Positions 1-8,485 are shown, counted from the stretch's first letter. The stretch is DNA of 36,169 nucleotides from Symbiodinium natans (GCA_905221605.1 CAJNDS010002412.1:2226903-2263071), one strand, 5' to 3'. Notes: generated by a model from the letters alone, not told the origin. Made by a program: numbers and translations.

Positions 1-112
1 GCAGGGTTTCAGGGTGCCCTGTGCCCATCAGCCTCCGATCATGGAGGCACCACGAGCTCGCGGAGAGGATACAGGCAGCAGGGGAGATGCCCATGCTTAT
101 AGGGTTTGAGGG

Positions 113-291
113 TTTAGGTTTTTTAGGGTTTTTAGGGTTTTTAAGGTTTTTTCGGGTGTTTTAGGGTTTTTAGGCTTTTTTCCATTTGGTTTTTATGGTT
201 TTTGAAATGTTTAGGGTTTTAGAGTTTTTAGGTTTTTTTTCTAGGGTTTAGGGGGTTTTAGGGTTTAGCGTTTAGGGGTTCTTAAGGGAGG
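113..291 (+). repeat. Degenerate TTTAGGG block with long T runs
   Basis: TTTAGGG-like units with expanded T tracts (TTTTTAGGG, TTTTAGGG) that become cleaner towards the right. It follows a short island (about 30-100) that is open on the + strand and could be an exon end. Confidence 0.85.
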
Positions 292-470
292 GTCAAGAGG
301 GGAATGTGACCTAAGGTTGCCTACGACTCCCCACTAAACCCTAAGGCTCCCTCTCTAAGGTTCCCTAGGTACTTACCCCCATCCCTTAAGGACCCTATAA
401 GCTGTGAGAAGCCCCAACTGCCACAGCCAAAATGAAGAGTTTAAAACCTATGGTTCAACCCTAAACACTC
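292..470. other. Non-repetitive spacer
   Basis: Mixed sequence with a few isolated CCCTAAG words. I see no convincing exon, element or RNA gene. Confidence 0.5.
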
Positions 471-640
471 CTAAACCCTAAACACTCTTTGCTCCTGAAC
501 CCTGAAGCCTACACCCGAAAGCTTGAACCCCAAACCCCAAACCCTAAACCCCAAGCCATAAACCCTAAACCCTAAGCCCTAAACCCTAAACCCTAAACCC
601 TAGACCCTATAAACCCTAAACCCTAAGCCCTGGCAGTTTC
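471..640 (-). repeat. CCCTAAA block
   Basis: Telomere-type repeat read on the minus strand, degenerate to about 524 and then mostly clean CCCTAAA with CCCTAAG and CCCTAGA variants. It ends about 29 bp before the candidate acceptor at 668. Confidence 0.9.
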
Positions 641-668
641 CCCTTTGTGTGTTAGTACTTCTCTGCAG

Positions 669-707
669 TTGCAGCGGCGTGTTCACGCTTCTGACATTAA
701 TTCTCAG
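669..707 (+). CDS. Candidate internal exon, unknown protein
   Basis: A 39-bp, 13-codon frame (LQRRVHASDINSQ) lies between CTCTGCAG and CAG|GTTCTA, so both ends look like splice sites and both are phase 0. Upstream, the presumed intron carries TTTAGGG repeats and then CCCTAAA repeats. No domain is recognisable at this length. Confidence 0.4.
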
Positions 708-793
708 GTTCTATATAACGGTTCCCTATACCGGCTAACCCCCAAAACCCTTTACACCCTGATTCCATGATTCTGCTAGACCGAAAAGCATCA

Positions 794-830
794 AGGGTTT
801 AGGGTTTAGGGTTTAGGGTTTAGCGTTTAG
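794..830 (+). repeat. TTTAGGG block ending at a candidate acceptor
   Basis: About five TTTAGGG units, the last ending GTTTAG|G. The AG at 829-830 can serve as the acceptor of the next exon, so the repeat may supply a splice site. Confidence 0.8.
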
Positions 831-1056
831 GCTTCTTCAACCGGCCTTCGAAGTCGTAAACAGTCAGCCCCACCCTGGTTAACCTCCCAGAGTCGTAGTC
901 ATGCAAGAGTTGGCCCTGGATTCGCGCACGGCTTCTCACTGGAATTCAGTCGTATGGCTACAAGCTTCTCCTCGAAACATAGCATCAACATGAACGAAAT
1001 GTCCGGCTACAGCTCCGCTTACCCAACCCCCGTCGGAACCTTCCAGGGATCACCAA
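831..1056 (+). CDS. Candidate exon, unknown Ser-rich protein
   Basis: This frame is open for 75 codons, from just after the telomeric TTTAG acceptor to a GTAAGG donor at 1057. An ATG at 954 in the same frame would give MATSFSSKHSINMNEM and onward, so this could also be a first exon starting there. The C-terminal part (SGYSSAYPTPVGTF) is Ser, Tyr and Pro rich. A frame this long is expected by chance only a few percent of the time. No homologue is recognised. Confidence 0.5.
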
Positions 1057-1196
1057 GTAAGGCTGGGGACACCTGGATCCCGAACCTTTAACCCCAAACC
1101 CTGAACCCTAAGCATTGAACCTACCCAGACCCTAGACATTGAACCCTGAACCCTTAGTAGGCCTAGTAGGCGGGGTCGGTGTCTCGTCTTAAGGTA

Positions 1197-1305
1197 GTTT
1201 CATGGGCCTTAGTATAGCAGTATTGTCCCCAACCTCCTGTCAAGGGCTCTGATGTATGGGCTCTTACTTTGTATGGGGTATACAAGATACAATGGGTATC
1301 CTTCT
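1197..1305. mobile_element. M3-like inverted-repeat element (diverged)
   Basis: Shares the words CATGGGCCTTAGTAT and TCAAGGGCTCTGATGTATGG with the M3 elements at 14302-14411 and 2523-2655. Its ends are too diverged to define arms. Confidence 0.4.
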
Positions 1306-1386
1306 AAGCCCTAAACCCTAAACCCTAAACCCTAAACCCTAAACCCTAAACCCTACACCCTAAACCCTAAACCCTAAACCCTGAAC
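1304..1386 (-). repeat. CCCTAAA array
   Basis: About eleven near-perfect CCCTAAA units just upstream of the candidate exon at 1408. Confidence 0.95.
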
Positions 1387-1407
1387 CCCCAAAGATCTCG
1401 GCTCTAG

Positions 1408-1499
1408 GAGTTGCGAGCCACGCTGGAGAGCCACGAAGCGGCGGTTGAAGGACTCGAGGCGGACAACGAGAGGCGCCAGCAGCGGCTTCTTTTGCTGCG
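1408..1499 (+). CDS. Candidate exon, coiled-coil-like
   Basis: Open for 31 codons after GCTCTAG|GAG, ending at CG|GTTAAGG, where the next telomeric array begins. It reads RATLESHEAAVEGLEADNER and is followed by QQRLLLLR. It is rich in Glu, Arg and Leu, with G at codon position 1 in many codons, as expected of real coding DNA. The minus strand is also open here, so the strand is supported mainly by the splice-like ends. A coiled-coil segment is likely; the family is unknown. Confidence 0.5.
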
Positions 1500-1505
1500 G
1501 TTAAG

Positions 1506-1612
1506 GTTTAGGTTTTAGGGTTTAGGGTTTAGGGTTTAGGGTTTAGGGTTTAGGGTTTAGGGTTTAGGGTTTAGGGTTTAGGGTTTAGGGTTTAGGGTTT
1601 AGGGTTTAGGGT
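1506..1612 (+). repeat. TTTAGGG array, nearly pure
   Basis: About fourteen consecutive TTTAGGG units (1516-1612), starting right after the candidate donor GTTAAGG. Confidence 0.97.
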
Positions 1613-1617
1613 AGGAC

Positions 1618-1721
1618 GCAGAGTAGGCCCTTATTCTTTATTTATGGTTTAGGTTCCATTACAGACCCCCTTTGAACCAAAAAGGATACCCTGTTGATTC
1701 CTAGGTTTTTCTTGGGTCTAG
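1618..1721 (+). mobile_element. M2 element, copy 1
   Basis: Starts GAGTAGGCCCTTATTC and ends CTTGGGTCTAG. It contains the family core GGTTCC-TTA-AGACCCC-TTT-AACCAAAAAGG-ACCCT, shared with copies near 5.7, 21.7, 22.0, 27.1 and 27.3 kb. No coding capacity. Confidence 0.7.
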
Positions 1722-1771
1722 TTTGTGCTTATATACATAGTTCACAGTTGGTTGGTCTTCTTAAGGTTAAC

Positions 1772-1810
1772 ACGGGCATTTCCCAAAATAGGGGTACCCC
1801 TATTTTGTTG
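1772..1810. mobile_element. M4-type palindrome
   Basis: Positions 1784-1807 form a perfect 24-bp palindrome centred on GGGGTACCCC with AAAATA/TATTTT flanks. With the preceding GGGCATTTCC this resembles two M4 arms joined without a middle (compare 24332-24431). Confidence 0.65.
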
Positions 1811-1881
1811 GCTGATGTTTTTTTTCGTGTTTTTATTGTTGTTGTTTTTTTCGTACTTTTTACGATTTTAGGTGAGAATAA

Positions 1882-1976
1882 AGCCCTAAACCCTAAACCC
1901 TAAAGCCTGAACCCTAAACCCTAAACCCTAAACCCTAAACCATAAACCATAAACCATAAACCCTACCCTAAACCAT
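1882..1976 (-). repeat. CCCTAAA array with CCATAAA variants
   Basis: About twelve units; a run of CCATAAA near the right end is locally homogenised. Followed by A-rich DNA with no gene seen until about 2100. Confidence 0.9.
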
Positions 1977-2141
1977 GAAAAACACGAAAAAACACGCAAA
2001 AAACAAACCTGGACCCTATTTTGTTATTTCTATGTTCTTGTGCTTCTTCTTGTTTTTAAATAGTAGTCGTTGAATGTGGTCTTGGCATTGGCTGGGAGGG
2101 TAGCCCCGGCACCTTAAACCGTCGCTAACACACACGATCCC

Positions 2142-2174
2142 TAGACCCTAAACCCTAAACCCTAAACCCTAAAC
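2142..2174 (-). repeat. Short CCCTAAA array
   Basis: Four to five units, 40 bp before the candidate exon at 2214. Confidence 0.9.
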
Positions 2175-2213
2175 AGTTGCTCTGGTGGTTTAGGGCTTTG
2201 GAGCTTTGACCAG

Positions 2214-2248
2214 GCAGGCTTCAAGGGATTGAGACTCGTACCCCGAAG
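2214..2248 (+). CDS. Candidate small exon
   Basis: A 35-bp frame AGFKGLRLVPR lies between GACCAG and AAG|GTTGTA. Its end (ACTCGTACCCCGAAGGTTGT) recurs almost exactly near 25740, so this may be part of a dispersed repeat rather than a unique exon. Confidence 0.3.
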
Positions 2249-2522
2249 GTTGTACCCCTAAAGGTCCCCCTCAATATACTCCTAATGTGGCCCTTTTTAA
2301 ACAGGTTCCCCAAAACCCAAGGATACAATCTTAAGGGCCCAAGGCACAACTCCTACAAGACTTTTGATCCCTAAACCCTAAACCCTAAAGGGCCAGGAGA
2401 GGAGGGCTACAGGGGTCTTGGATGTAGGGTTCAGGAACTATCAACCTCAACGCCTAATCCCCCGAACGCCACCGGAATCCATAAATTCCGGACCGACCCA
2501 AACCTTACAGGTCTAAGGTCGG

Positions 2523-2655
2523 AACCATGGGCTCTTAGTATTAGTATGGTCCTTGCCCCTTGTCTAAAGGGATCCGAAGTATGGGCCCTTATGAGGACAT
2601 AGTGTAGACAAGGGTTATAGACCCAAGGGCCCGAATTAAGGGCCCATACTTGGAG
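2523..2655. mobile_element. M3-like element, copy 2
   Basis: Begins CCATGGGCTCTTAGTAT and contains GTATGGGCCCTTA, GACCCAAGGGC and AAGGGCCCATACT, all shared with the clean M3 copy at 14302-14411. The arms are imperfect. A + frame stays open for 75 codons across 2375-2599, but it runs through this element and is not called as a gene. Confidence 0.5.
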
Positions 2656-2666
2656 CCCTAGATTTC

Positions 2667-2735
2667 AACCCTAAACCCAAAAAAAACCCTAAGCCCTAAG
2701 CCCTAAACCCTAGGCCCTAAACCCTAAACCCTAAA
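2667..2735 (-). repeat. CCCTAAA block
   Basis: About nine units with CCCTAAG variants. Confidence 0.9.
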
Positions 2736-2855
2736 CGGCCATTCCGACCTTCTCTCGCAGCTGGGGTTTTCCGAAAATTTGGTGACCTTATTGGGATCCT
2801 TGTCAGAAGGCAATCCTGCTACTTTGGGGACTACATTAAAGTCCCCTTATTTTCG

Positions 2856-2915
2856 TAAACCCAAACCCTAAACCCTAAACCCTAAACCCCAAAACCCTAA
2901 TCCCTAAACCCTAAA
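2856..2915 (-). repeat. CCCTAAA block
   Basis: About eight units running directly into the candidate exon at 2916. Confidence 0.9.
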
Positions 2916-2993
2916 GCGTGTTGGGCAAGAAGGTGCCGTCGGTGCCTCCATGCCATCCGCTTTGAGACCGAGACCGAGCGTTTCGCCAGGGCC
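2916..2993 (+). CDS. Candidate exon, Arg/Cys-rich
   Basis: Open frame containing CRRCLHAIRFETETERFARA. It sits between a CCCTAAA block and a TTTAGGG block. No clear acceptor, so it is called on composition alone. Confidence 0.3.
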
Positions 2994-3000
2994 CTTTTTT

Positions 3001-3160
3001 GGGGTTCAGGGTTTAGGGTTTAGGGTTTAGGGCAAGTTTAGGGTTTAGGGTTTAGGGGTTTTGGGTTTAGGGTTTAGGGTTTAGGGTTTAGGGGTTAGGG
3101 TTAGGGGTTAGGGGTTAGGGGAGTGGGGGTGGGTGGGTGGGTGGGGGTTTAGGGATTTAG
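3001..3160 (+). repeat. TTTAGGG array grading into TTAGGGG and TGGG
   Basis: TTTAGGG units switch to TTAGGGG (about 3098-3120) and then to a pure (TGGG)n run at 3128-3146. Strong G-quadruplex potential on the + strand. Confidence 0.93.
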
Positions 3161-4097
3161 GGCCTGCCTAAAGAACCCCAAACCTACTTTTTTGCGGGTT
3201 ACCTAAGAATCCTATAAGGGGTATGTGTTTGACAACTTTGGGGCTTGCAGGTTTTGGGTTGTTAAGGTAAGGGTTCCGAAAAAATGGTTTGCGGTTTAGG
3301 TTTCGGGGAGTTGGGAGGTTTGCTGCTTATTTGGGGTCTAGGGCACTCCTAACGCCGCCAGAACCGCAAGCCGGTGAACTTTCATGGCTTTGGGGCTATT
3401 TCTTCACGTACTTTGGGGGTCCAGGTACCCCCTAGCCCTAAACCCTGAACCCTAGACCCTAGACCCTATAGACCCACGACCTTAAACCGAAACCCTAAAA
3501 GCAACCCGACAGCCGCAGCGTCCACGGGGAACTCTTTTCAGGAGGGTTGGTCGGAAAGCGACAGGTGCCTCCCCAAGACGTGAGGCGTCACCTGGTTCCC
3601 GGCCATCATCCCGATACCCGCTGCAACGACTCCTGTTCGGACCCGAAGAGACGGCGCTACCTCGGCTTTCTCGGCTTCCTGACCAGATCATCAGATCTTG
3701 AGCTCGTGGGACGAGGCTGCGACGTTTAGTAGGAAACCCTGGAATCATGCACCCTCTTGATAAGGGGGCATGTCATGACACCCGTAATAAGAACACAGAA
3801 GGGCTATATCTCCCGAATCGTACTAGAATCCTTCGAGTACGGCAATTCACGGCTGACGCCTCAAAGCCCTAAAGCCCCTAAAATCCCCTATAGAAGCCCC
3901 AGAGACGCAGAAGCTCTTGAAGCCCCTGAAGCTCTACAAAAGTTTCAAAACAGAAGTGCATCCTAAATCCATGAATCTCTAAAAGGCCAACAGAAGCCGC
4001 CCTGAATCTATGGGAATCGGCGTTTGGGGTTTGGAGGGCCTTAGCCTGGTCTCCCAAGGCCCCCGTTAATTAGGGCCATGAGGTTCTTGAGTTGTTC
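3161..4097. other. Island with no confident gene
   Basis: Roughly 0.9 kb with few telomeric units. Overlapping 60-90 codon frames exist on both strands (3482-3748 minus, 3547-3729 plus, 3757-3966 plus), but none has splice or start signals better than chance. Confidence 0.4.
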
Positions 4098-4199
4098 GGC
4101 AGGTTTAGGGTTGAGGGTTTAGGGTTTACGGGTTTAGGGTTTAGGGGTTTACGGTTTACGGTTTAGGGTTTAGGGTTTAGGGTTTAGGGTTTAGGGTTT
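4098..4199 (+). repeat. TTTAGGG array with TTTACGG variants
   Basis: About fourteen units, three of them TTTACGG. Confidence 0.93.
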
Positions 4200-4317
4200 G
4201 CAAACTCCAGAGCAGCAGCGGGAAGGGTTTAGGGTTTAGGTGCATTTTCCACGATTGGGGGGTGGGGCTGATGAGGCTAAGGGCTGCAAGGAAGAGTTTG
4301 TCTCGGATCCTTGGCTC

Positions 4318-4370
4318 AAACCCTAATCCCTAAACCCTATACCCTAAACCCTAAACCCTAAACCCTAAAC
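4318..4370 (-). repeat. CCCTAAA array
   Basis: About seven units ending three bases before the candidate exon. Confidence 0.93.
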
Positions 4371-4372
4371 CG

Positions 4373-4443
4373 ACGACTTCGGATCCTGAGCATGAGGTGC
4401 CCAAGGCCATTCTGAGCCGGCTGCCTGTGGACCCTGGCACCAA
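4373..4443 (+). CDS. Candidate exon
   Basis: Frame TTSDPEHEVPKAILSRLPVD followed by PGT ends at a GTGAGG donor (4444). It is flanked by CCCTAAA upstream and TTTAGGG downstream, the commonest arrangement in this window. The acceptor is unclear. Confidence 0.45.
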
Positions 4444-4448
4444 GTGAG

Positions 4449-4538
4449 GGGGTTTAGGGTTTAGGGTTTAGGGTTTAGGGTTTAGGGTTTAGGGTTTAGG
4501 TTTAGGGTTTAGGTTTAGGGTTTAGGGTTTAGGGTTAG
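4449..4538 (+). repeat. TTTAGGG array
   Basis: About thirteen units directly after the GTGAGG donor. Confidence 0.95.
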
Positions 4539-4845
4539 GAGTATCGGGTTTCAGGGTTCACAGTGTTTGTAGGGTTTACAGGGCTTACATAGGGTCCATG
4601 TGCACAAGGTTTCAAGGTCTATAGGGTCCAGCTCAGGGAGTTAGATGCCCCATATGTCCCTACTGCGCCCTTTACCGGACTAGATAGCTAGCTGGCTCCC
4701 ATTTTTTTTCGGGCTTAGGGTTTAGGGTTCAGGGTTTAGGGTACTAAGAGCCAGAAGCTTGTCGACTCCTCTTAACCGAAGAAGGTTCCCGTTGGTCCTC
4801 GGCTATGGTGAGCAGGGTGCAGCCCAACTTGAGCACCCTCCTCCC

Positions 4846-4932
4846 TAAACCCGAAACCCTAGACCCTCAAAAACCTAAACCGTGAGCCTAAGCCCTAAAC
4901 CCTAACCCTAAACCCTAAACCCTAAACCCCAG
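4846..4932 (-). repeat. CCCTAAA block
   Basis: Degenerate then clean units ending CCCCAG at 4932, which can act as an acceptor. Confidence 0.9.
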
Positions 4933-4937
4933 GAAAA

Positions 4938-5042
4938 ATGGGCAGCCGGTACCCGAGACCCGCAGACCCCACGTGTTCCGAAGTCTACGCCCACCCTGGT
5001 TGTAAACTGCAGCAACCTTGGGGGAAGCCCTCGGCTGTCTGA
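4938..5042 (+). CDS. Candidate small ORF or exon
   Basis: ATG to TGA, 34 codons, starting MGSRYPRPADPTCSEVYAHP, five bases after a CCCCAG acceptor. It could be a short complete ORF or a last exon. Confidence 0.35.
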   Translation: MGSRYPRPADPTCSEVYAHPGCKLQQPWGKPSAV

Positions 5043-5058
5043 CCCCTTGAAGAGTGAT

Positions 5059-5207
5059 GATGTACTTCCTTTCTGTGTTAGGGTTTAGGGGTTTTGGGCT
5101 GTAGAGTTGGGGTTTAGGGTCGAGGGTTTTTAGAGTTTAGAGTTTAGGGTTTAGGGTTGTCTTTTTTTTGGGTGGCCGAAGAAGCTACCCCTGAAAGGAA
5201 GTACATC
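5059..5207. repeat. 15-bp inverted repeat enclosing a telomeric stretch
   Basis: GATGTACTTCCTTTC (5059-5073) and its exact complement GAAAGGAAGTACATC (5193-5207) enclose a degenerate TTTAGGG stretch (5078-5158). Confidence 0.8.
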
Positions 5208-5306
5208 GGAGCCACCCGAGGAGCAGCACAAGACGTGCAGCAGACGGATGCCACGGCGCTTGGGCCACACACCAAAAGTTGGCGTCCTCAGCACCGCAAG
5301 GGTCCC
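5172..5306 (+). CDS. Candidate exon
   Basis: 45 open codons starting VAEEATPERKYIGATRGAAQ and ending CCC|GTAAACCCTAAA. The donor would be formed by the first CCCTAAA-array unit. The acceptor is not obvious. Confidence 0.45.
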
Positions 5307-5446
5307 GTAAACCCTAAACCCTAAACCCTAAACCCTATACCGGCAACTCCCTGCAGCCCAGACCCCATCAGACAAGCATGAGGGTTTAGGGCTTAGGGCT
5401 TGAAGGGTTGAGGGCTTAGGGCTTGAAGGGTTGAGGGCTTAGGGCA
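5306..5446. repeat. CCCTAAA array, then TTAGGGC/TTGAGGG variants
   Basis: 5306-5338 is clean CCCTAAA. 5379-5446 is a 21-22 bp higher-order repeat of TTAGGGCTTGAAGGGTTGAG type. Confidence 0.85.
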
Positions 5447-5668
5447 CAAAGACCTTGCAGTCAAGATGTGCATTTCATGGGTTCAAAGCAGTTCACAAGT
5501 GCTCACAAGTTGCCTTCTTTCCTTATCTTACAACCCTAAACCCGAAACCCGAAACCCTAAACCCTAAACCCGAAACCTCGTACTCATCAGGTTGCATCCT
5601 TGCCCTTCCCAGAAGGCCCTGTATTGAACAAAGGCGTTTGTGGATTGATTGTTGCTGAACAATGAGGA

Positions 5669-5775
5669 TGCCCAGTCGTACCCTTATTCCCTTTTTTTGG
5701 GGGGGTTTAGGTTCCCTTATAAACCCCTTTAAGCAAAGAAGGGCACCCTTTTTAAGCCTTGGTTACTGGGCAGCC
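5669..5775 (+). mobile_element. M2 element, copy 2
   Basis: Terminal TGCCCAGT (5669-5676) and ACTGGGCA are perfect inverted repeats. The core GGTTCCCTTATAAACCCC followed by AAGCAAAGAAGGGCACCC is the best-preserved version of the family core. Confidence 0.75.
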
Positions 5776-5901
5776 TAAACTATTAATGCACGCTTTAGGG
5801 ATTCGAGTTTAGAGTTTAGGGTCTAGGGCTTGAGGTGGAAAGTCAATCCACAACGAAGATGTTCAGGTAGCTGTGTGTGTTTTTTGTGCAGACATGCGAT
5901 T

Positions 5902-6003
5902 GACCCTGTTCAAGGATCCTTATAAGGGAAGATAAGGCCATATTAGGACTATATTATTAAGGGAAGCTCTTAGGGATACATCCTTAGGGGTCCGATTATG
6001 ACT
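5902..6003 (+). repeat. 102-bp dispersed repeat, copy 1
   Basis: Matches 6169-6270 over 102 bp with about five substitutions. It contains the palindrome AAGGATCCTT. No coding capacity is evident. Confidence 0.9.
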
Positions 6004-6168
6004 TTTGCATGTGTGGAAACGGTCGATGGTTAAGTAAAATCAATCGGCGATTGTGTTTTTTGATGATTTTGCCGGTTGATTTTTCGGACAATGAATCGGA
6101 AATCTGTGTGTGGCCTGGTTTTGTCAATCTGGGCTCCCAAAATTCAATCCCATGCTCTCTGCGCTAGG

Positions 6169-6270
6169 GACCCTGTTTAAGGATCCTTACAAGGGAAGAT
6201 AAGGCCATATTAGGAGTATATTATTAAGGGAAGCTCTTCGGGATACATCCTTAGTGGTCCGATTATGACT
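6169..6270 (+). repeat. 102-bp dispersed repeat, copy 2
   Basis: Second copy, same orientation, 267 bp downstream. The sequence between the copies (6004-6168) is unrelated. Confidence 0.9.
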
Positions 6271-6406
6271 CCCTTGATTATTTGGTTCTGGGTTCCTCAC
6301 AAGCCCTCAACGCGAGACCCCATAAGAGCTGGGTTGCGCTTGAGGTCTCGATTTGACAAGGTTCGTTCGTAGCCAGTTCTCTGAAGTTATAGTGGACTGT
6401 AACCTT

Positions 6407-6605
6407 ATAGCCCTAAACCCTACACCCTAAACCCTAAACCCACCTTGTCTGGGGTTTGCAACAAGGCGAAAACTTGGGCACCTTCGGCGCACGCAGCTGA
6501 ATTTGATCTGCAAAGAGACAGCGGATTCCTCAGCCCTACTAGGCCTCAACCCTACACCCTAACCCTGACACCCTAAACCCTAAACCCTAATAACCCTAAA
6601 GCCTA
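6407..6605 (-). repeat. Two short CCCTAAA blocks
   Basis: 6407-6440 and 6548-6605, separated by an island whose + frame (TWAPSAHAAEFDLQRD) is open but lacks splice signals. Confidence 0.8.
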
Positions 6606-6837
6606 ACCCTGAAACCTTTGAGCCCCTGAACCCCAGAACACACTGTAAAGACGGATTGCACCTTGTCACACACACAGCTTGACTCACACCCACCCTAAAC
6701 CAACAACCTGACATCGTTTCAGACCCCAAGCGAGAAAGAGTAATGCAGGGGTCGGAATAACTACAAGTAAGATTGCCTGATGGTCGCTTCATCATTCTAC
6801 TATAATGACCCCTCAAAAACCTGTTCTAATCATTCAG

Positions 6838-7008
6838 GCGCCGACAGTAGCAAGCGAGAAACGCTGGGAGACATGGCCGGCTGGGCATTGGTCCTGGCAC
6901 GCTGCGTCGGCGAAGGCGGAACTCGATCTTCTCGCAGCTCGCTGTTTCGAATTCTCTCCAGGGCTTGGGGCTACGGTTTCGCTGCAGCTCGCCCTTGGGG
7001 GCATTAGG
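6838..7008 (+). CDS. Candidate exon, unknown protein
   Basis: About 57 open codons beginning right after a CATTCAG acceptor: APTVASEKRWETWPAG, then an Ala/Leu-rich stretch (AKAELDLLAARCFEF). The right end is uncertain (GTTGAGG or GTTCTT nearby). The upstream codons from ATG 6805 are probably intron. All three + frames are fairly open here, which weakens the call. Confidence 0.45.
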
Positions 7009-7017
7009 GTTGAGGTT

Positions 7018-7046
7018 CTTATATATATATATACATTTATATATAG
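7018..7046. repeat. TA-rich microsatellite
   Basis: (TA)n with a few interruptions, immediately upstream of an M4-like arm. Confidence 0.85.
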
Positions 7047-7055
7047 AGCCCCCAA

Positions 7056-7080
7056 GTTGATACCCTGATTTCGGAAACCC
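7056..7080. mobile_element. M4-like arm (partial)
   Basis: GATACCCTGATTTCGGAAACC matches the right arm of the M4 element at 24332-24431. No clear left arm. Confidence 0.4.
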
Positions 7081-7166
7081 TCATATAGTTGGGAGCCCCA
7101 CCATTCTGCCTAGCTCATCTCCGAAGCCCTAAGTACGAAGCCGAAAACCTTCAGCCACTTAGTGTT

Positions 7167-7302
7167 AAGGGTTGAGGGTTTAGGGCTTAGGGATGAGGGT
7201 TGAGGGTTTAGGGTTTCAAGGGTTGAGGGTTTAGGGCTTAGGGTTGAGGGTTTTGGGTTGAGGGTTTAGGGTTTAGGGTTTAAAGGGTTGAGGGTTTAGG
7301 GC
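7167..7302 (+). repeat. TTTAGGG/TTGAGGG variant block
   Basis: Mixed TTTAGGG, TTAGGGC, TTGAGGG and TTTCAAGGG units. Confidence 0.85.
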
Positions 7303-7436
7303 TCAGGTATGCCATAGGCACGTCGTTCTGACAGTCCGCCTGCCCGGAAGAAAGCAAGAAAGGGGCTGAGGGTTGGGGAAGACCGGCCCATGGAGCTCCT
7401 AAAACCCTTAGCCCCAAACCCGAAAGCACATTTGGG

Positions 7437-7475
7437 TTTTGGGTTTAGGGTTTAGGGTTTAGGGTTTAGGGTTTA
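7437..7475 (+). repeat. TTTAGGG array
   Basis: About five units. Confidence 0.9.
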
Positions 7476-7538
7476 TGCCATCCTCTTCGGGTTGCGCGTT
7501 TGAGGGTCTAGGGGCTTACGTTCAGAACTTCGGGGCAG

Positions 7539-7614
7539 CTGCAAACGCACATCATCGTGCGCAAGGAGCGCTCGGCGCACGCCGTAGGCAACGCGAGCAA
7601 CGTGCAGACCGCTG
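7539..7614 (+). CDS. Candidate exon
   Basis: After GGGGCAG the frame reads LQTHIIVRKERSAHAVGNAS and then NVQTA, phase 0, up to a C16 homopolymer (7615-7630). Charged and Ala-rich; family unknown. The homopolymer would otherwise encode Pro. Confidence 0.45.
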
Positions 7615-7800
7615 CCCCCCCCCCCCCCCCTAAACCAAGCCCCAAGCCCTTCTTCCCTCGTCCCCGCCCCAAAGCCCTAAACCCAACCTGAAACCCAGAA
7701 CCTCAAACCCTAAACTCTTAAACCCTAAACTCTTAAACCCTAAACCCTAAACCCTAAACCCTAAACCCTAAACTCTTAAACCCTAAACCCTAAACCCTAG
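7615..7800 (-). repeat. C16 run and CCCTAAA block
   Basis: A C homopolymer (7615-7630) precedes degenerate and then clean CCCTAAA units, several of the longer form CCCTAAACTCTTAAA. Confidence 0.9.
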
Positions 7801-7815
7801 CTTTCCAGTCCGCAG

Positions 7816-7890
7816 GTATCTTCAAAGGAGAGGCCCAGGCAATGGACTCAGGAACCGGCGCTCTAGCTTCCCAATGCAGCACGAACCGGG
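7816..7890 (+). CDS. Candidate exon with telomeric donor
   Basis: 75 bp between AGTCCGCAG and GG|GTTTAGGG. It reads IFKGEAQAMDSGTGALASQC followed by STNR. The donor GT is the first base pair of the following TTTAGGG array, one of the clearest cases of that arrangement. Confidence 0.5.
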
Positions 7891-8011
7891 GTTTAGGGTT
7901 TAGGGTTTAGGGTTTAGGGTTTAGGGTTTAGGGTTTAGGGTTTAGGGTTTGGGGGTTAGGGTTTTGGGTTTAGGGGTTAGGGGTTAGGGGTTAGGGGTTA
8001 GGGGTTAGGGG
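7891..8011 (+). repeat. TTTAGGG array switching to TTAGGGG
   Basis: About eight TTTAGGG units, then about six TTAGGGG units. Confidence 0.95.
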
Positions 8012-8091
8012 TAAATCTGGGCATGAATGGCTTAAGAATTCTTAGGCTTCGGCTTCAGATTGTTGGTCTTTAGGCCCTGGGGCCCCACTAA

Positions 8092-8342
8092 ACCTTAGAA
8101 CCCACTAAACCCTAAACCCTAAACCCTAAACCCTGTAAACCCTATAAACCCCAGCGAACGGCACCCAGAGAACCTCTTCTGGTTCAGAGTTCAGAGTTCA
8201 CGCTGCAGAGACTAGGACAAAGGGCACCCTAAACCCTAAGCCCTAAGCCCCAAACCCTAAACTCCTTTGTATTCCTAGGTTCCACGTGGGTCTAGCCCTA
8301 AACCCTAAACCCTAAACCCTAAACCCTAAACCCTAAACCCCG
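8092..8342 (-). repeat. Three CCCTAAA blocks
   Basis: 8092-8150, 8224-8265 and 8296-8342. Between them lies an island (8151-8223) open on the + strand but without clear boundaries. Confidence 0.85.
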
Positions 8343-8425
8343 AGCTCAAGGCCCATGAGCCTCCTGGATGCGCAGCGCCAGCGCCGGCGCGCCTTAGATG
8401 AGCGCCAGGAGTGCCTTCCAGAATC
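8343..8425 (+). CDS. Candidate exon, Arg/Gln-rich
   Basis: Frame SSRPMSLLDAQRQRRRALDE followed by RQECLPE, ending near GAATC|GTTTGGGG. CCCTAAA upstream, TTTAGGG downstream. It looks like helical, charged protein sequence. Confidence 0.42.
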
Positions 8426-8426
8426 G

Positions 8427-8485
8427 TTTGGGGTTTAGGGTTTAGGTTTCAGGGTTCAGGGTTTAGGGCTTCGGGTTTAGGGATT
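8427..8485 (+). repeat. TTTAGGG block with TTCAGGG, TTTCGGG
   Basis: Short and degenerate. Confidence 0.85.

Noticed and set aside
1408-1499. Minus-strand reading of the island at 1408-1499
   Set aside because: It is also open (QKKPLLAPLVVRLESFNRRF), which shows how easily short GC-rich islands look coding. The + reading was preferred for its splice-like ends and codon bias.
2375-2599. 75-codon open + frame
   Set aside because: It reads through telomeric repeat at the left and an M3-like element at the right, so most of it is unlikely to be protein-coding.
3482-3966. Three 60-90 codon ORFs around 3.5-4.0 kb
   Set aside because: They overlap on both strands with no start context, splice sites or convincing composition.
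4311-4320. TTGGCTCAA, a nine-base match to the end of the dinoflagellate spliced leader
   Set aside because: Too short to be meaningful and lacks the upstream half of the leader. Not used as evidence for the organism.
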